Below, one piece after another: positions 1 through 11,730 of a stretch of 64,000 nt of DNA. The notes below the pieces were generated by a model that worked only from the letters and a program-made list of their open reading frames with translations, made no database searches and was not told where the DNA came from. The DNA lies in NCBI GenBank assembly GCA_965116665.1, contig OZ220709.1, positions 1,922,001-1,986,000 on the forward strand, written 5' to 3'. Within the stretch, counting starts at the first letter, position 1. Every line of letters starts with the position of its first letter. The DNA is from Aldehydirespirator sp965116665 (lineage in GTDB: Bacteria; Actinomycetota; Acidimicrobiia; Acidimicrobiales; Aldehydirespiratoraceae). The translations under genes were made by a program, and so were the position numbers.

Positions 1-828
1 GCCCGCGGCCGCCACCTCCAGCCGGTCGCCGTTGGGTATGCGGCCGGTCGCCACCAGCAGCTCGTCGGCTCGCAGCTCGCGGCGACCGCCCTCGTCCTCG
101 ACGGTCAGCACGACCTCTGAGCCCTCCCGGCGGGCGGCCAGCACGCGGGTGTTCATGCGCACGTCGAAGCGGCGGCTGTACTCAGCGGTGAAGCGCCGGC
201 GGATCTCGTCGTCCTCCCGGCGCAGGAAGGTGTCGCCCCGCAGCACGAACGTTACCTGCGAGCCGAACGCGCCCATGACCGACCCCAGCTCGGCCGCGAT
301 GTAGCCCCCGCCCATGACCAGCAGCCGCCCGGGAAGGTCGTCGAGCCGCATGACCGTGTCGGAGGTGTGGTAGCCGCACGTCGCCAGACCGTCCACGTCG
401 GGAATGGCGGGCCGGGCTCCGGCCGCGACCACGACCCGGTCGGCGGTGATCGTCTCTCCCCCGACCGTCACCTCGCGGGGCCCGGCGAAGCGAGCCGTGC
501 CGGTATAGACGGTCACGTTGGACAGGCCCTGGCGGTAGGTGAGGCCGCTCTCGGCGATCGGGTCGATCCGGCCGAAGATCCGGTCGCGCACCGCGGGCCA
601 GTCGGCGCCGTCGAAGCGGGTGTGGATGCCCAGCCGCTCCGAGTCGGCGGCCAGTGCGGCCACCTCGGCGGCGTACACGAACATCTTGGACGGGATGCAG
701 CCCACGTTGAGGCAGGTTCCGCCGAAGAGGCCGTGCTCGGCGATAGCGACGTCCCAGCCGTCGTGCTCGGGCCCGATCACCGAGTTGCCCGAACCCGCCC
801 CGATTATCAGCAGATCAAAGCTACGCAT
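1..828 (-). CDS. mtr: Mycothione reductase, 3' end beyond window
   Basis: This is the first 276 codons of a FAD-dependent pyridine nucleotide-disulfide reductase; the rest lies beyond the left edge. The N-terminal Rossmann motif (LLIIGAGSGN, residues 6-15) is followed by the redox disulfide segment GGTCLNVGCIPSK with Cys39 and Cys44, and then by MFVYAAEVA, wording typical of mycothione reductase. A second nucleotide-binding glycine motif (VMGGGYIAAELG) serves NAD(P)H. Mycothione reductase keeps mycothiol reduced in the cytosol of actinobacteria. The ATG shares one base with the TGA of the upstream crotonase, so the two are probably translationally coupled. Dihydrolipoyl dehydrogenase is the alternative, judged less likely. 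Confidence 0.85.
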   Translation of the reverse strand, partial: MRSFDLLIIGAGSGNSVIGPEHDGWDVAIAEHGLFGGTCLNVGCIPSKMFVYAAEVAALAADSERLGIHTRFDGADWPAVRDRIFGRIDPIAESGLTYRQGLSNVTVYTGTARFAGPREVTVGGETITADRVVVAAGARPAIPDVDGLATCGYHTSDTVMRLDDLPGRLLVMGGGYIAAELGSVMGAFGSQVTFVLRGDTFLRREDDEIRRRFTAEYSRRFDVRMNTRVLAARREGSEVVLTVEDEGGRRELRADELLVATGRIPNGDRLEVAAAG

Positions 829-1625
829 CAGGTTCCGGTGAAGTTGGGGGTGCGTTTCTCGGCGAAGGCCTTCGGGCCCTCCTTGGCGTCGTTGGAGCGG
901 AACACCGCCTGGCCGTAGTCCCACTCGTGGCGCAGGGCCTCGTCGAGTTCCATGCCGTCGCACTCGTGCAGCGTTCGGGTTATGGCCGCGGTGGCCAGCG
1001 GACCGTTGGCCGCCACCACCTGGGCGATCTCCATCGCCTTGTCGAGAGCCTGCCCGTCGGGGACCACATGGCCGATCAGGCCGATCTCGAGGGCCTCGGC
1101 CGCGTTGAGGTGCTTGCCGGTCAGCAGGATCTCGGCCGCGTGGGTGTAGGGGATCTGGCGGGGCAGGCGCACTGCCGAGCCCGCCATCGGGTACAGCGAC
1201 CACCGGGCCTCGCTCACACCGAAGCGGGCCGACGCACCGGCCACCCTGATCTCCATCGCCTGCAGGAGCTCGGTGCCGCCGGCGATGGCCGCGCCCTCCA
1301 CCGCGGCGACGATCGGCTTGGTCGGCCGGTAGTGGCGGAACAAGGCCTTGTAGATGATGTCGGGGTCCTCGGCCATGCGGGCCCGGTGGTCCAGAGGGTC
1401 GGAGTCGGCGGCGTCCCCGGCCATGGCCCGCAGGTCCGCGCCCGCGCAGAAGTTTCCGCCCGCCCCGGTCACCACGATGCAGCGCACGTCGGGATCGTTG
1501 GAGGCCTCCTGGTAGGCGTCGTACATGCGGATGAGCATCGGTCCGCTGATGGCGTTCATCCGCTCGGGCCGGTTCATGGTGATGGTCATGACATGGCCGT
1601 CGCGTTCGACCAGGGCATCGGGCAT
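828..1625 (-). CDS. Enoyl-CoA hydratase/isomerase (crotonase) family protein
   Basis: The 265-residue product has the crotonase fold. It shows the oxyanion-hole segments GAGGNFCAGADL and EGAAIAGGTEL, and family-typical length. Members hydrate or isomerise acyl-CoA double bonds in the cytosol, usually in beta-oxidation or related degradation; the substrate cannot be read from sequence. I start it at ATG 1625 (MPDALVERDG), which has a GGGAG-type ribosome site. The open frame runs to 1709, but that stretch overlaps gcvP and looks non-coding. The TGA overlaps the ATG of mtr by one base, and gcvP ends 41 nt upstream. Confidence 0.9.
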   Translation of the reverse strand: MPDALVERDGHVMTITMNRPERMNAISGPMLIRMYDAYQEASNDPDVRCIVVTGAGGNFCAGADLRAMAGDAADSDPLDHRARMAEDPDIIYKALFRHYRPTKPIVAAVEGAAIAGGTELLQAMEIRVAGASARFGVSEARWSLYPMAGSAVRLPRQIPYTHAAEILLTGKHLNAAEALEIGLIGHVVPDGQALDKAMEIAQVVAANGPLATAAITRTLHECDGMELDEALRHEWDYGQAVFRSNDAKEGPKAFAEKRTPNFTGT

Positions 1626-1666
1626 GGGGGCTCCCGTCGTGGGCTGGATGAGAAGTGCCGGCCGGC

Positions 1667-4558
<2,892 letters not shown>

Positions 4559-4641
4559 CGTTGCACGAATCTACCCGGAGGGCACCCGGAGTGAGCGGAA
4601 CTCAGGTGGGGGAGCCGCTGGCGTCGAGACTCGGCGAAGGG

Positions 4642-5784
4642 CTACGGGAACAGGTCTCCCCGGTCGACCAGGCCGAGCTCGGGGAAGGGGCCGAAGAAGC
4701 CGTGCTCGTAGAGGCCGTAGCCCTGCTGAGGGCCGCGGACCGGGTCGGTGTAGGAGAACCGGGCCACCGAGTCGACCACGCCGTACTGTCCCAGGCCGCG
4801 GATCTCGCTCACCTTGTACGACCGGGCCTGCTCCACCAGCTCCTCGCCCTGCCACATGCCGTGGCGCCAGTCAGGCTCCACGCCGTAGCCCGCCCCGATC
4901 GAGATGAAGTTGGTGGCCAGCGGCTCCACGTCGACGGTGATCGGCCCGCCGGGCGCTTCACCGAACGCGATGTGGGATCCCGACAGCAGGCGGGTCCCGC
5001 TGATGGTGTCGTGGGTCCACTCGGGACGCCCGAGGAAGTCGCGGGGACGCTCGGGATCGGTCCACACCCTCATGCCGGTCTGCATGGTCCGGTTGCCGTC
5101 GGGCTCCTCGTGGCACAGGTAGATGACCCAGTGGTCGCCGAAGTCGGCGGGCATGTAGTTCCACATTCCGGCCAGCGTCGAGAAGGTCTGGCGTATCCCG
5201 TCGGGCTGCTTCTCACCGACGGGGCGCACCCCCCATGACCGGTCCCGGGCCCCGCCGCAGCGGTCCGGAGTGACCGCCATGTCGGTTCCGGCCACGCTGA
5301 GGGTTCCCTCCCAGCGGCCGAGCTGCGCGAACCGCTGCGTGTCGAACACGACGGCGCCCCGGGACCGCAGGTACTGGCGGGGCTCTTCGAAGGGGTCGAC
5401 GGGCGCGGTCCAGGTGACGTCCATGGCCAGCTGCGAGCCGGCCGGCCGGCCGGGCTCCACGATCACCCGCAGCTTGCGCAGCGGCTCGACCACCTCTATG
5501 CGGATCGGCCCGACCGAGATGTCGGAGCGGTCGGTAAGGGGCTTGCTGGCCCGCACCACATGGTGGTCGTCGCCCCTGGTGACCGCCAGGTAGGCGTCGG
5601 TGGTGCCCAGGTTGGGGTACTGGCCCAACCCGAAGATGGCGAAGTACTCGCCGCTGGAGGGATGCAGGTTGAAGTAGTAGCGGTCGTAGAAGTTGCGGTC
5701 CGAGGTGGCCGGATGGCGCACGTACTCGGAGGTCTGATGGACCGGGAAGTCGTCCCACGCGGAGATGGATCGATACGAGTTCAT
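4642..5784 (-). CDS. AttH-like (lipocalin-type) conserved protein of unknown function
   Basis: A 380-residue soluble protein without signal peptide or membrane segments, rich in beta-strand-like stretches and tryptophans. Phrases such as FDTQRFAQLGRWEGTLSV and GARDRSWGVRPVG resemble the AttH/carotenoid-hydratase-like beta-barrel families often found near lipid or sterol catabolism genes. I place the start at ATG 5784 (MNSYRSISAWDD) because a TAGCGT hexamer ends 8 nt upstream. A longer open frame to 7020 is antisense to the thiolase and was not used. It is divergent from the DUF35/thiolase pair, which hints at shared lipid metabolism, but the function is unknown. Confidence 0.75.
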   Translation of the reverse strand: MNSYRSISAWDDFPVHQTSEYVRHPATSDRNFYDRYYFNLHPSSGEYFAIFGLGQYPNLGTTDAYLAVTRGDDHHVVRASKPLTDRSDISVGPIRIEVVEPLRKLRVIVEPGRPAGSQLAMDVTWTAPVDPFEEPRQYLRSRGAVVFDTQRFAQLGRWEGTLSVAGTDMAVTPDRCGGARDRSWGVRPVGEKQPDGIRQTFSTLAGMWNYMPADFGDHWVIYLCHEEPDGNRTMQTGMRVWTDPERPRDFLGRPEWTHDTISGTRLLSGSHIAFGEAPGGPITVDVEPLATNFISIGAGYGVEPDWRHGMWQGEELVEQARSYKVSEIRGLGQYGVVDSVARFSYTDPVRGPQQGYGLYEHGFFGPFPELGLVDRGDLFP

Positions 5785-5880
5785 GGACGGGAACGCTAAC
5801 GGCAGCCGCGCCGGCTGCTCGCGGCGCCGACCCGTGACGTGGAGACGACTGCGGGCCCGTTCGCAGTACCATCGCCGTCC

Positions 5881-6330
5881 ATGAGCAAGACCCGTGTGCC
5901 CGCGGTCGAAGGGCTGTTCACCACCGACCCCCACGAGCCCCGGCTGATCGGCGGGCGGGTGCCGGGCACCGGGTCGTACTTCTTCCCCAAGCACCTCGGC
6001 GGAGCCGACCCCCGCGTCGGCCCCGTCGACCTCGAAGAGGTGCTGCTCAGCAGGCGGGGACGGGTGTGGTCCTACACCACCAGCCACTACCCGCCTCCAC
6101 CGCCGTTCGTGGTGACCTCCGAGCCCTACGAGCCGATCACCGTGGCGGCCGTGGAGTTGGAGGCCGAGAAGATGGTGGTCCTCGGCCAGTGCATCGCCGG
6201 GATAGGCCCCGACGACCTGGAGGTGGGCATGGAGATGGAACTCACCACCGACACCCTCTACAGCGACGACGACTGCGACTATCTGGTCTGGAAGTGGCGC
6301 CCGGCGGCGGCCACGGAACCGGAGGCCTGA
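5881..6330 (+). CDS. DUF35 OB-fold acyl-CoA-associated protein lacking zinc-ribbon cysteines
   Basis: A 149-residue DUF35-type protein. The C-terminal half (PPFVVTSEPYEPITVAAVEL through MELTTDTLY) matches the OB-fold that binds acyl-CoA and pairs with thiolase-like partners. The N-terminal rubredoxin-like zinc ribbon is normally built from two CxxC pairs; here the equivalent stretch (residues about 20-45) contains no cysteine. It is followed after 3 nt by a thiolase gene, the standard pairing for this family, so the two probably form one complex. ATG 5881 is preferred because TACCAT ends 8 nt upstream. Confidence 0.85.
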   Translation: MSKTRVPAVEGLFTTDPHEPRLIGGRVPGTGSYFFPKHLGGADPRVGPVDLEEVLLSRRGRVWSYTTSHYPPPPPFVVTSEPYEPITVAAVELEAEKMVVLGQCIAGIGPDDLEVGMEMELTTDTLYSDDDCDYLVWKWRPAAATEPEA

Positions 6331-6333
6331 GCC

Positions 6334-7521
6334 ATGCAGGAGATCGCCGTTCTGGGCGTGGGGATGCACCCGTGGGGCAAGTGGGGCCGCAACTTCACCG
6401 AGTACGGGGTGGCCGCGGCCCGCGATGCGCTGACCGATGCGGGTGTCGACTATGCAGACGTCGGCTTCGTTTCGGGCGCGGTGACGGTGCGGTGCGGCTA
6501 TCCGGGATACGTGGCCGGATCGACCTTCGCCCGGGCGCTCGGCTTCACCGGCGCCCAGCTGGCCAGCAGCTACTCGGCGTGCGCCTCGGGAGCCACTGCA
6601 CTGCAAGTGGCCAGGGGGCAGATTCTCTCCGGTGCGTGCGATGTGGCGCTGGTGGTGGGGGCAGACACCACCCCCAAGGGCTTCCTGGCGCCCAACGAAG
6701 GCGACCGCCCCGACGACATCGACTGGCTGCGGTTCCGTCTCGTGGGCGCCACCAACCCCGTCTACTTCGGCCTGCATGCCCGCCGCCGGATGGACCTTCA
6801 CGGGGCCACCACCGACGACTTCGCCATGGTGAAGGTCAAGAACTCCCGCCACGGGGCCCACAACCCCAATGCCCGCTTCACCAAGGAGTACGGCCTCGAC
6901 GATGTGCGCAACTCTCCGGTCGTGTCCGACCCGCTGCGCCTGCTCGACATCTGCGCCACCTCCGACGGGGGAGCGGCCCTGGTGGTCTCGTCGATGGAGT
7001 GGGCCCGCCACCGCGGCCACGTCGACCCCGTGCGGGTGGCGGGCATCTCCACGGTGTCACCCACATACCCGGACCCGGTGATCGACCTGCCGTACCTGGC
7101 CGCGGACTCGCTGGCCGGCTCGGCCGGAGCGACGGTGGGATTCAAGGAGTCGATCGGGGCCAGGGCCTACTCCGAGGCCGGGCTGGGACCCGACGACGTC
7201 GACGTGGCCGAGGTCTATGACCTGTCCTCGGCCATGGAGCTCGACTGGTACGAGCATCTCGGATTCTGCGCGGCCGGCGAGGCCGAGCGCCTGCTGCGAG
7301 ACGGCGACACCGCCATCGGAGGGCGCCTGCCCGTCAACCCCAGCGGCGGCCTGGGCGCCTTCGGCGAGGCTGTCCCGGCGCAGGCGATAGCCCAAGTGTG
7401 CGAGCTGGTCTGGCAGCTCCGGGAAGAGGCCGGTGCCCGGCAGGTGGAGGGGGCCAGGGTCGGGATCACCATCAACCAGGGACTCTTCGGCCACGGCTCC
7501 TCGGTGATCGTCCGTCGCTGA
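6334..7521 (+). CDS. Thiolase-like lipid-transfer protein (SCP-x thiolase family)
   Basis: The 395-residue product has the thiolase fold, with the nucleophile-region cysteine in SSYSACASGATAL and the C-terminal NPSGGLGAFGEAVPAQ segment of SCP2/lipid-transfer thiolases. Such proteins work with DUF35 partners in thiolysis or retro-aldol cleavage of steroid or branched acyl-CoA side chains; the real substrate is not known. It lies 3 nt after the DUF35 gene and is surely co-transcribed. It lacks the classic C-terminal CxG cysteine of biosynthetic thiolases and ends INQGLFGHGSSVIVRR. Confidence 0.88.
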   Translation: MQEIAVLGVGMHPWGKWGRNFTEYGVAAARDALTDAGVDYADVGFVSGAVTVRCGYPGYVAGSTFARALGFTGAQLASSYSACASGATALQVARGQILSGACDVALVVGADTTPKGFLAPNEGDRPDDIDWLRFRLVGATNPVYFGLHARRRMDLHGATTDDFAMVKVKNSRHGAHNPNARFTKEYGLDDVRNSPVVSDPLRLLDICATSDGGAALVVSSMEWARHRGHVDPVRVAGISTVSPTYPDPVIDLPYLAADSLAGSAGATVGFKESIGARAYSEAGLGPDDVDVAEVYDLSSAMELDWYEHLGFCAAGEAERLLRDGDTAIGGRLPVNPSGGLGAFGEAVPAQAIAQVCELVWQLREEAGARQVEGARVGITINQGLFGHGSSVIVRR

Positions 7522-7650
7522 CTCCTGTGCGGCGGCGACCCTCCATGGGTTCTCCGGGCAGCATCCCCAACTAGCGGGGAGGCCTCACCTAGAGTCACGA
7601 GCCGCAACCGGTGCGGCGATCGGCGCCGTCATCGCAAGAAGGAGCAACTA

Positions 7651-7926
7651 ATGAATAAGCGTGATGTTGTTGGTGCTGTGGCTCTACGAGCCGGCGTGTC
7701 CCAAGCCGATGCCGGGAAGTGCATCGACGCGCTCCTAGAGCTCGCCTGTGACGAGGTCGCCAATGGGGGCGAGATCAACCTGACCGGATACCTGAAGATC
7801 TCGACGGTGCAGCGCGCCGCCCGGATGGGACGGAATCCGCAGACGGGCGAGTCAGTGTCCGTTCCCGCCTCCACCGGGGTGAAGATCCAGCCCGGCGCCA
7901 GGCTCAAGTCCGCGGCGAGGGGCTGA
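7651..7926 (+). CDS. hup: HU-family DNA-binding protein
   Basis: A 91-residue histone-like protein. It has the N-terminal helical dimer region (MNKRDVVGAVALRAGVSQ), the beta-arm turn RNPQTGESV and a basic tail. It bends and compacts DNA and may help replication or site-specific recombination. The start has a strong AAGGAG ribosome site 6 nt upstream. It lacks the long lysine- and alanine-rich tail of mycobacterial HupB. The next gene, a FabZ-like dehydratase, follows after 24 nt. Confidence 0.93.
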   Translation: MNKRDVVGAVALRAGVSQADAGKCIDALLELACDEVANGGEINLTGYLKISTVQRAARMGRNPQTGESVSVPASTGVKIQPGARLKSAARG

Positions 7927-7950
7927 ACCCCGCCCTCGGCTCCGACGATC

Positions 7951-8376
7951 ATGGGCCTGCCCCGTCCCGAGGAGGTCATCGCCCACCGCGAGCCCTTCCT
8001 GTTCGTGGACGAGGTAACCGAGTTGGTCCCCGGAGAACGGGCTCGTGGCCGCTGGCATCTGCGCGGCGACGAGTCCTTCTTCGAGGGCCATTTCCCGGGG
8101 GTGCCCACCGTGCCCGGGGTGCTCATGTGCGAAGCCATTGCCCAGCTCGGCGCAGTGGCGCTGCTCTCGGATGATCGTTACGCCGGGCGGCTGCCGCTGT
8201 TCGGCGGCATGGACCGGGCCCGCTTCCGGCGCCAGGTCGGTCCAGGAGACACCCTCGAGCTCGAAGCAGAGATGACTCGTCTCTCGAGCCGGGCGGGCCG
8301 GGGCTCGGGCCGGGCGCTGCTCGACGGGAAGGTCGCCGCCGAGTGTGACCTGATGTTCGTGATCGCCGACGCCTGA
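7951..8376 (+). CDS. fabZ: FabZ-like 3-hydroxyacyl-ACP dehydratase
   Basis: A 141-residue hot-dog-fold protein. It carries the FabZ signature FEGHFPGVPTVPGVLMCE with the catalytic histidine in GHFPG and the acid in MCEAIAQ. The enzyme dehydrates 3-hydroxyacyl-ACP in type II fatty-acid synthesis. It lies next to, but convergent with, the fabD-fabH-fabG-acpP-fabF operon, which otherwise lacks a dehydratase. This makes it the likely missing step of the cycle, together with an enoyl reductase encoded elsewhere. Confidence 0.9.
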   Translation: MGLPRPEEVIAHREPFLFVDEVTELVPGERARGRWHLRGDESFFEGHFPGVPTVPGVLMCEAIAQLGAVALLSDDRYAGRLPLFGGMDRARFRRQVGPGDTLELEAEMTRLSSRAGRGSGRALLDGKVAAECDLMFVIADA

Positions 8377-8380
8377 CCGG

Positions 8381-8405
8381 CTCGGCCCGGCGCCTAGAGG
8401 CCGAG
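8381..8405 (+). terminator. Hairpin after fabZ
   Basis: Perfect 7-bp inverted repeat CTCGGCC / GGCCGAG with an 11-nt loop, 5 nt after the fabZ stop codon. There is no T-run, which is common for GC-rich actinobacterial terminators. It lies between convergent fabZ and fabF. The rest of the gap to fabF (8406-8533) shows no further supported feature. Confidence 0.5.
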
Positions 8406-8533
8406 CGGACAGGCAGGCCGATGCGGCTCATACGGCGCGAGGCCGTGGCCCGAGCGGCCCGTGAGCGAAGCGAACAAGAGCGGGAGTGGCAACGCCGCGA
8501 AGCGAGGCGCCGGCACCCGTTTCGCGGACGCGC

Positions 8534-9718
8534 TCAGGCCGGGGCCATCACCAGCGTGCCGTTGTGGCCTCCGAAGCCGAACGAATTGGAGATCGAGAGG
8601 CCCGGATCCCACGACTCGGGCTCTCCGATGACCACATTGATGGGCGGCAGTTCGGGGTCCAGGACGGTGAGCCCGGCAGTGGGCGGCACCAGCCGCTTCT
8701 GCATCGCCAGCACCACCGCGACCGCCTCGAGCGCGCCCGCGGCTCCCAGGGCGTGGCCGGTGACACCCTTCGTCGACGTGACCAGCGGGCCCGGCGAGGT
8801 TCCGAAGACCTTGGACAGAGCCTCGGCCTCGGCCGCGTCATTGAGGTCGGTGGATGTGCCGTGAGCGTTCACGTGGACCACATCGGCAGGACCCACGCCC
8901 GCGTCGTCGAGCGCGAGCTGCATGCAGTGGACCGCGCCACTGCCTCCCGGCGACGGAGCGGTGATGTGATGTGCGTCGGCGGTGGAAGCCGATCCCAGCA
9001 CCTCGGCCAGTATCTGCGCGCCTCGTGACCGCGCAGTGTCCCAGCCCTCGAGGACCAGCACCGCGGCGCCCTCGGACATGACGAAGCCGTCGCGCTCTAT
9101 GTCGAAGGGGCGGCTGATGCCGCTGGACGACAACGCGGTCATGTTGGTGAAGCCGGCCACCGCTGTCGGCGTGAAAGGCGCTTCGGTGCCTCCGGCGAGC
9201 ACGGCGTCGCACCGGTCGTCCGCGATGAGCCGGGCCGCGTTGCCCACGGCGTGGGTGCCGGCCGCGCATGCGGTGACCACGTTCTCGGAGGGACCCATCC
9301 AGCCGTAGCGCATCGACAGGGTCGCTCCGCCCGCGTTGGCCATCATCATGGGCACCAGGAACGGCGACACCCGGCGGGGCCCCTTCTCCTTGAGCACGTC
9401 GATCTGCAGCTCCAGGGTGCTGATGCCGCCCACGCCGGTGCCGATCATGGCTCCGCACCGGGTGGGATTGGCGTCGATCTCGCCGGCCTGCGCCATGGCC
9501 TGATCGGCCGCGGCGACGAGGAACTGCGTGTAGGGGTCGGCCCGGCGGGCCTCCTTGGGGCTGTCGAAGTGCGTGATCGGGTCGAATCCGGTGACCCGGC
9601 GGTCGCCGACGGGCGCAGGGCTGCACAGGCCCTCAAAATATGCTTCCGTGCCTATGCCGGCCGCTGATACAACCCCTAGGCCGGTTACGGCGACCCGCCT
9701 GCGCTCGGGCCTTCCCAT
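8534..9718 (-). CDS. fabF: Beta-ketoacyl-ACP synthase II
   Basis: A 394-residue KAS II enzyme that condenses malonyl-ACP with growing acyl-ACP. The nucleophile is Cys151 in VTACAAGTHA, and the two active-site histidines lie in VNAHGTSTDLND and TGHALGAAG, with the FGFGGHNG loop near the C-terminus. I start at ATG 9718 (MGRPERRRVAVTG); it overlaps the acpP stop by one base (TGATG), implying coupled translation. The frame stays open upstream to 9922, but that part overlaps acpP. Confidence 0.95.
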   Translation of the reverse strand: MGRPERRRVAVTGLGVVSAAGIGTEAYFEGLCSPAPVGDRRVTGFDPITHFDSPKEARRADPYTQFLVAAADQAMAQAGEIDANPTRCGAMIGTGVGGISTLELQIDVLKEKGPRRVSPFLVPMMMANAGGATLSMRYGWMGPSENVVTACAAGTHAVGNAARLIADDRCDAVLAGGTEAPFTPTAVAGFTNMTALSSSGISRPFDIERDGFVMSEGAAVLVLEGWDTARSRGAQILAEVLGSASTADAHHITAPSPGGSGAVHCMQLALDDAGVGPADVVHVNAHGTSTDLNDAAEAEALSKVFGTSPGPLVTSTKGVTGHALGAAGALEAVAVVLAMQKRLVPPTAGLTVLDPELPPINVVIGEPESWDPGLSISNSFGFGGHNGTLVMAPA

Positions 9719-9951
9719 CAGAGCTTCGACGTGACCAGCTCGAAGGCCTCCGCGACGGTGCTGACTCCCTCGAGCTCTTCCTCGTCGACGTTCACGTCGA
9801 ACTCCTCCTCGAGAGCCATCACCAGCTCGACGATGTCGAGACTGTCGGCGTCTAGGTCGTCTGCAAAATCCGCCTCGGGCACCACGTCGGCTGCGTCCAC
9901 CGACAGCACCTCCACGGTGCACTGCTTGAAGCGCTCGAAGTTCTCATCCAC
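9718..9951 (-). CDS. acpP: Acyl carrier protein
   Basis: A 77-residue acidic protein with the phosphopantetheine site DADSLDIVEL (serine about residue 37). It carries acyl intermediates between the Fab enzymes. It sits between fabG and fabF, as in many bacterial fatty-acid operons. Overlap of its stop with the fabF start is one base. Confidence 0.97.
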   Translation of the reverse strand: MDENFERFKQCTVEVLSVDAADVVPEADFADDLDADSLDIVELVMALEEEFDVNVDEEELEGVSTVAEAFELVTSKL

Positions 9952-10022
9952 GGCTGTGTCCTTCCATTACTGGCTTGCGGTCGGGTCCTGGTCGGGCCGG
10001 TGTCGCTGCCGCGGGCGGCGCC

Positions 10023-10769
10023 TCAGCCCATCGAGAGGCCTCCGTCCACAGCAAGAACGATACCCGTGAGGTAGCTCGCGTCCTCCGAGACCAGGAACTC
10101 AACGGCCGCGGCCAACTCTTCGGGGTCTCCCACCCGCCCGAGCGGCACCCGTTCCACGATGGCGCCGAGCTGGTTCTCGTCGAGTGCGGCCAGCATGTCG
10201 GTGCTGAATGCTCCGGGGGCGATCACGTTCACGGTCACGTTACGGGACGCGAACTCCTTGGCCAGCGACCGGGCCAGGCCGATCAGTCCCGCCTTGGAGG
10301 CCGCGTAGTTGGCCTGGCCGGCCTGGCCGGCGATGCCCGACACCGACGAGATGAAGACGATCCGGCCCCAGCGGGCCCGCACCATCGACCGGACCGCCTG
10401 CTTGGCCACCCGGAAGGCGCCCGCGAGGTTGGCGTCGATGACCGCCCCGAAGTCGTCCTCGGACATGCGCAGCGCCAGCTTGTCCCGGGTGATTCCGGCG
10501 TTGCACACCACGATCTCGGGGGCTCCGAGCCGCTCGGTCGCCTCGGCCAGAGCGTCGGTGACCGACTCGGGATCGGTCACGTCACAGCGCACGCATGTCA
10601 GGTCGTAGGCGTCGGCCTCCGGCGGTGGATCGCTCCGGTAGGTGACCGCCACCCGGTGACCGGCCCGGCTGAGCCGGCGGGCGGTGGCCAGTCCGATGCC
10701 TCGGTTGCCGCCGGTGACGAGGGCCACCCGCGCCGCAGGTCCGTCAGCGGAGTCCTCTCCGTCGCTCAC
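10023..10769 (-). CDS. fabG: 3-oxoacyl-ACP reductase
   Basis: A 248-residue short-chain dehydrogenase with the NADPH-binding motif TGGNRGIG, the NAG motif (VCNAGI), catalytic Ser in ISSVSG and Tyr/Lys in ANYAASKAG, and the C-terminal DGGLSMG. It reduces 3-oxoacyl-ACP. The N-terminal dozen residues are acidic and variable. The gene is 9 nt downstream of fabH and 71 nt upstream of acpP in the same operon. Confidence 0.93.
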   Translation of the reverse strand: MSDGEDSADGPAARVALVTGGNRGIGLATARRLSRAGHRVAVTYRSDPPPEADAYDLTCVRCDVTDPESVTDALAEATERLGAPEIVVCNAGITRDKLALRMSEDDFGAVIDANLAGAFRVAKQAVRSMVRARWGRIVFISSVSGIAGQAGQANYAASKAGLIGLARSLAKEFASRNVTVNVIAPGAFSTDMLAALDENQLGAIVERVPLGRVGDPEELAAAVEFLVSEDASYLTGIVLAVDGGLSMG

Positions 10770-10778
10770 CGGTGCGCC

Positions 10779-11699
10779 CTACCAGCGGACGACGGTGGAG
10801 GCCCAGGTCATGCCGGCCCCGAAGCCGGTCATCACAACGATCGCTCCGGGCTTGAGCGCCCCATCGGCGTGGGCCTTGGCCATCGACAGCGGGATGGTGG
10901 CCGCGCAGTTGTTGCCGGTGTGGTCGATGACGTTGTGACTCTTGGCGAAGTCGATGCCGCTGCGCTTGCAGATGGCCTCGATGATCCTGATATTGGCCTG
11001 GTGGGGGAGCAGGACGTCTACCTCTTCGGGGGTGACGCCGGCTCGGTCCATGGCGGTCTGCACCGATTCGGACACGGCCCTGACCGCGACCTTGAACACG
11101 TCGCGACCCTCCATCGTGATGAACGAGTCGTGGTCTCCCATGAGCAGCCGCCGATGGTTGCCGTCGGCGCCCAGGTCCCACCCCAGCAGCGTCGGACGAT
11201 CGGTGCGTTCGAGGACCACGGCCCCGCCGCCGTCGGCGAAGAGGATGGCCGTGCCCCGGTCGGACCAGTCGGTCAGCGGCGACAACGAGTCGGCGCCGAT
11301 GAGCAGGATCCGCTCGGGACCGCCGGGCGCGTCGATCATCGCGTTGGCGGTCACGAACGCGTAGGTGAAGCCGGCGCAGGCTGCGTTCAGGTCGAACGCT
11401 CCGCAGCCCAGCCCGAGCTCGGCGTGGGTCACGGCCGCGGTCCCCGGAACTCGCTGGTCGGGCGTGGTGGTGGCCAGGATGAAAAGATCGATGTCGTCCG
11501 GGCCGATGCCGGCCATGTCCATGGCGGCCCGGCCGGACTCGATGGCCATGGCAGAGGTGGGCAGGCCGATGCGCCGCTCGCGTATACCGGTGCGTTCGCG
11601 GATCCACTCGTCGCTGGTGTCCATCATCGCGGCCAGATCGTCGTTGGTGAGGACCTTTTCCGGCAGCGACGTGCCGATCCCGATCACCTGTGCGCCCAT
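10779..11699 (-). CDS. fabH: Beta-ketoacyl-ACP synthase III
   Basis: A 306-residue KAS III that starts chain synthesis by joining an acyl-CoA primer to malonyl-ACP. The Cys-His-Asn triad is visible: Cys108 in NAACAGF, His in LLPHQANIRI and Asn in HTGNNCAATIP. It lies 31 nt after fabD and 9 nt before fabG. Length and motifs are normal for the family. Confidence 0.95.
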   Translation of the reverse strand: MGAQVIGIGTSLPEKVLTNDDLAAMMDTSDEWIRERTGIRERRIGLPTSAMAIESGRAAMDMAGIGPDDIDLFILATTTPDQRVPGTAAVTHAELGLGCGAFDLNAACAGFTYAFVTANAMIDAPGGPERILLIGADSLSPLTDWSDRGTAILFADGGGAVVLERTDRPTLLGWDLGADGNHRRLLMGDHDSFITMEGRDVFKVAVRAVSESVQTAMDRAGVTPEEVDVLLPHQANIRIIEAICKRSGIDFAKSHNVIDHTGNNCAATIPLSMAKAHADGALKPGAIVVMTGFGAGMTWASTVVRW

Positions 11700-11730
11700 C
11701 AGACTTCCCCCGTCGGTTTCCTAGATCCTG

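Noticed and set aside
4642..7020. A 792-codon minus-strand frame
   Set aside because: Only the first-named 380 codons (4642-5784) look like a protein; the rest is antisense to the DUF35 and thiolase genes.
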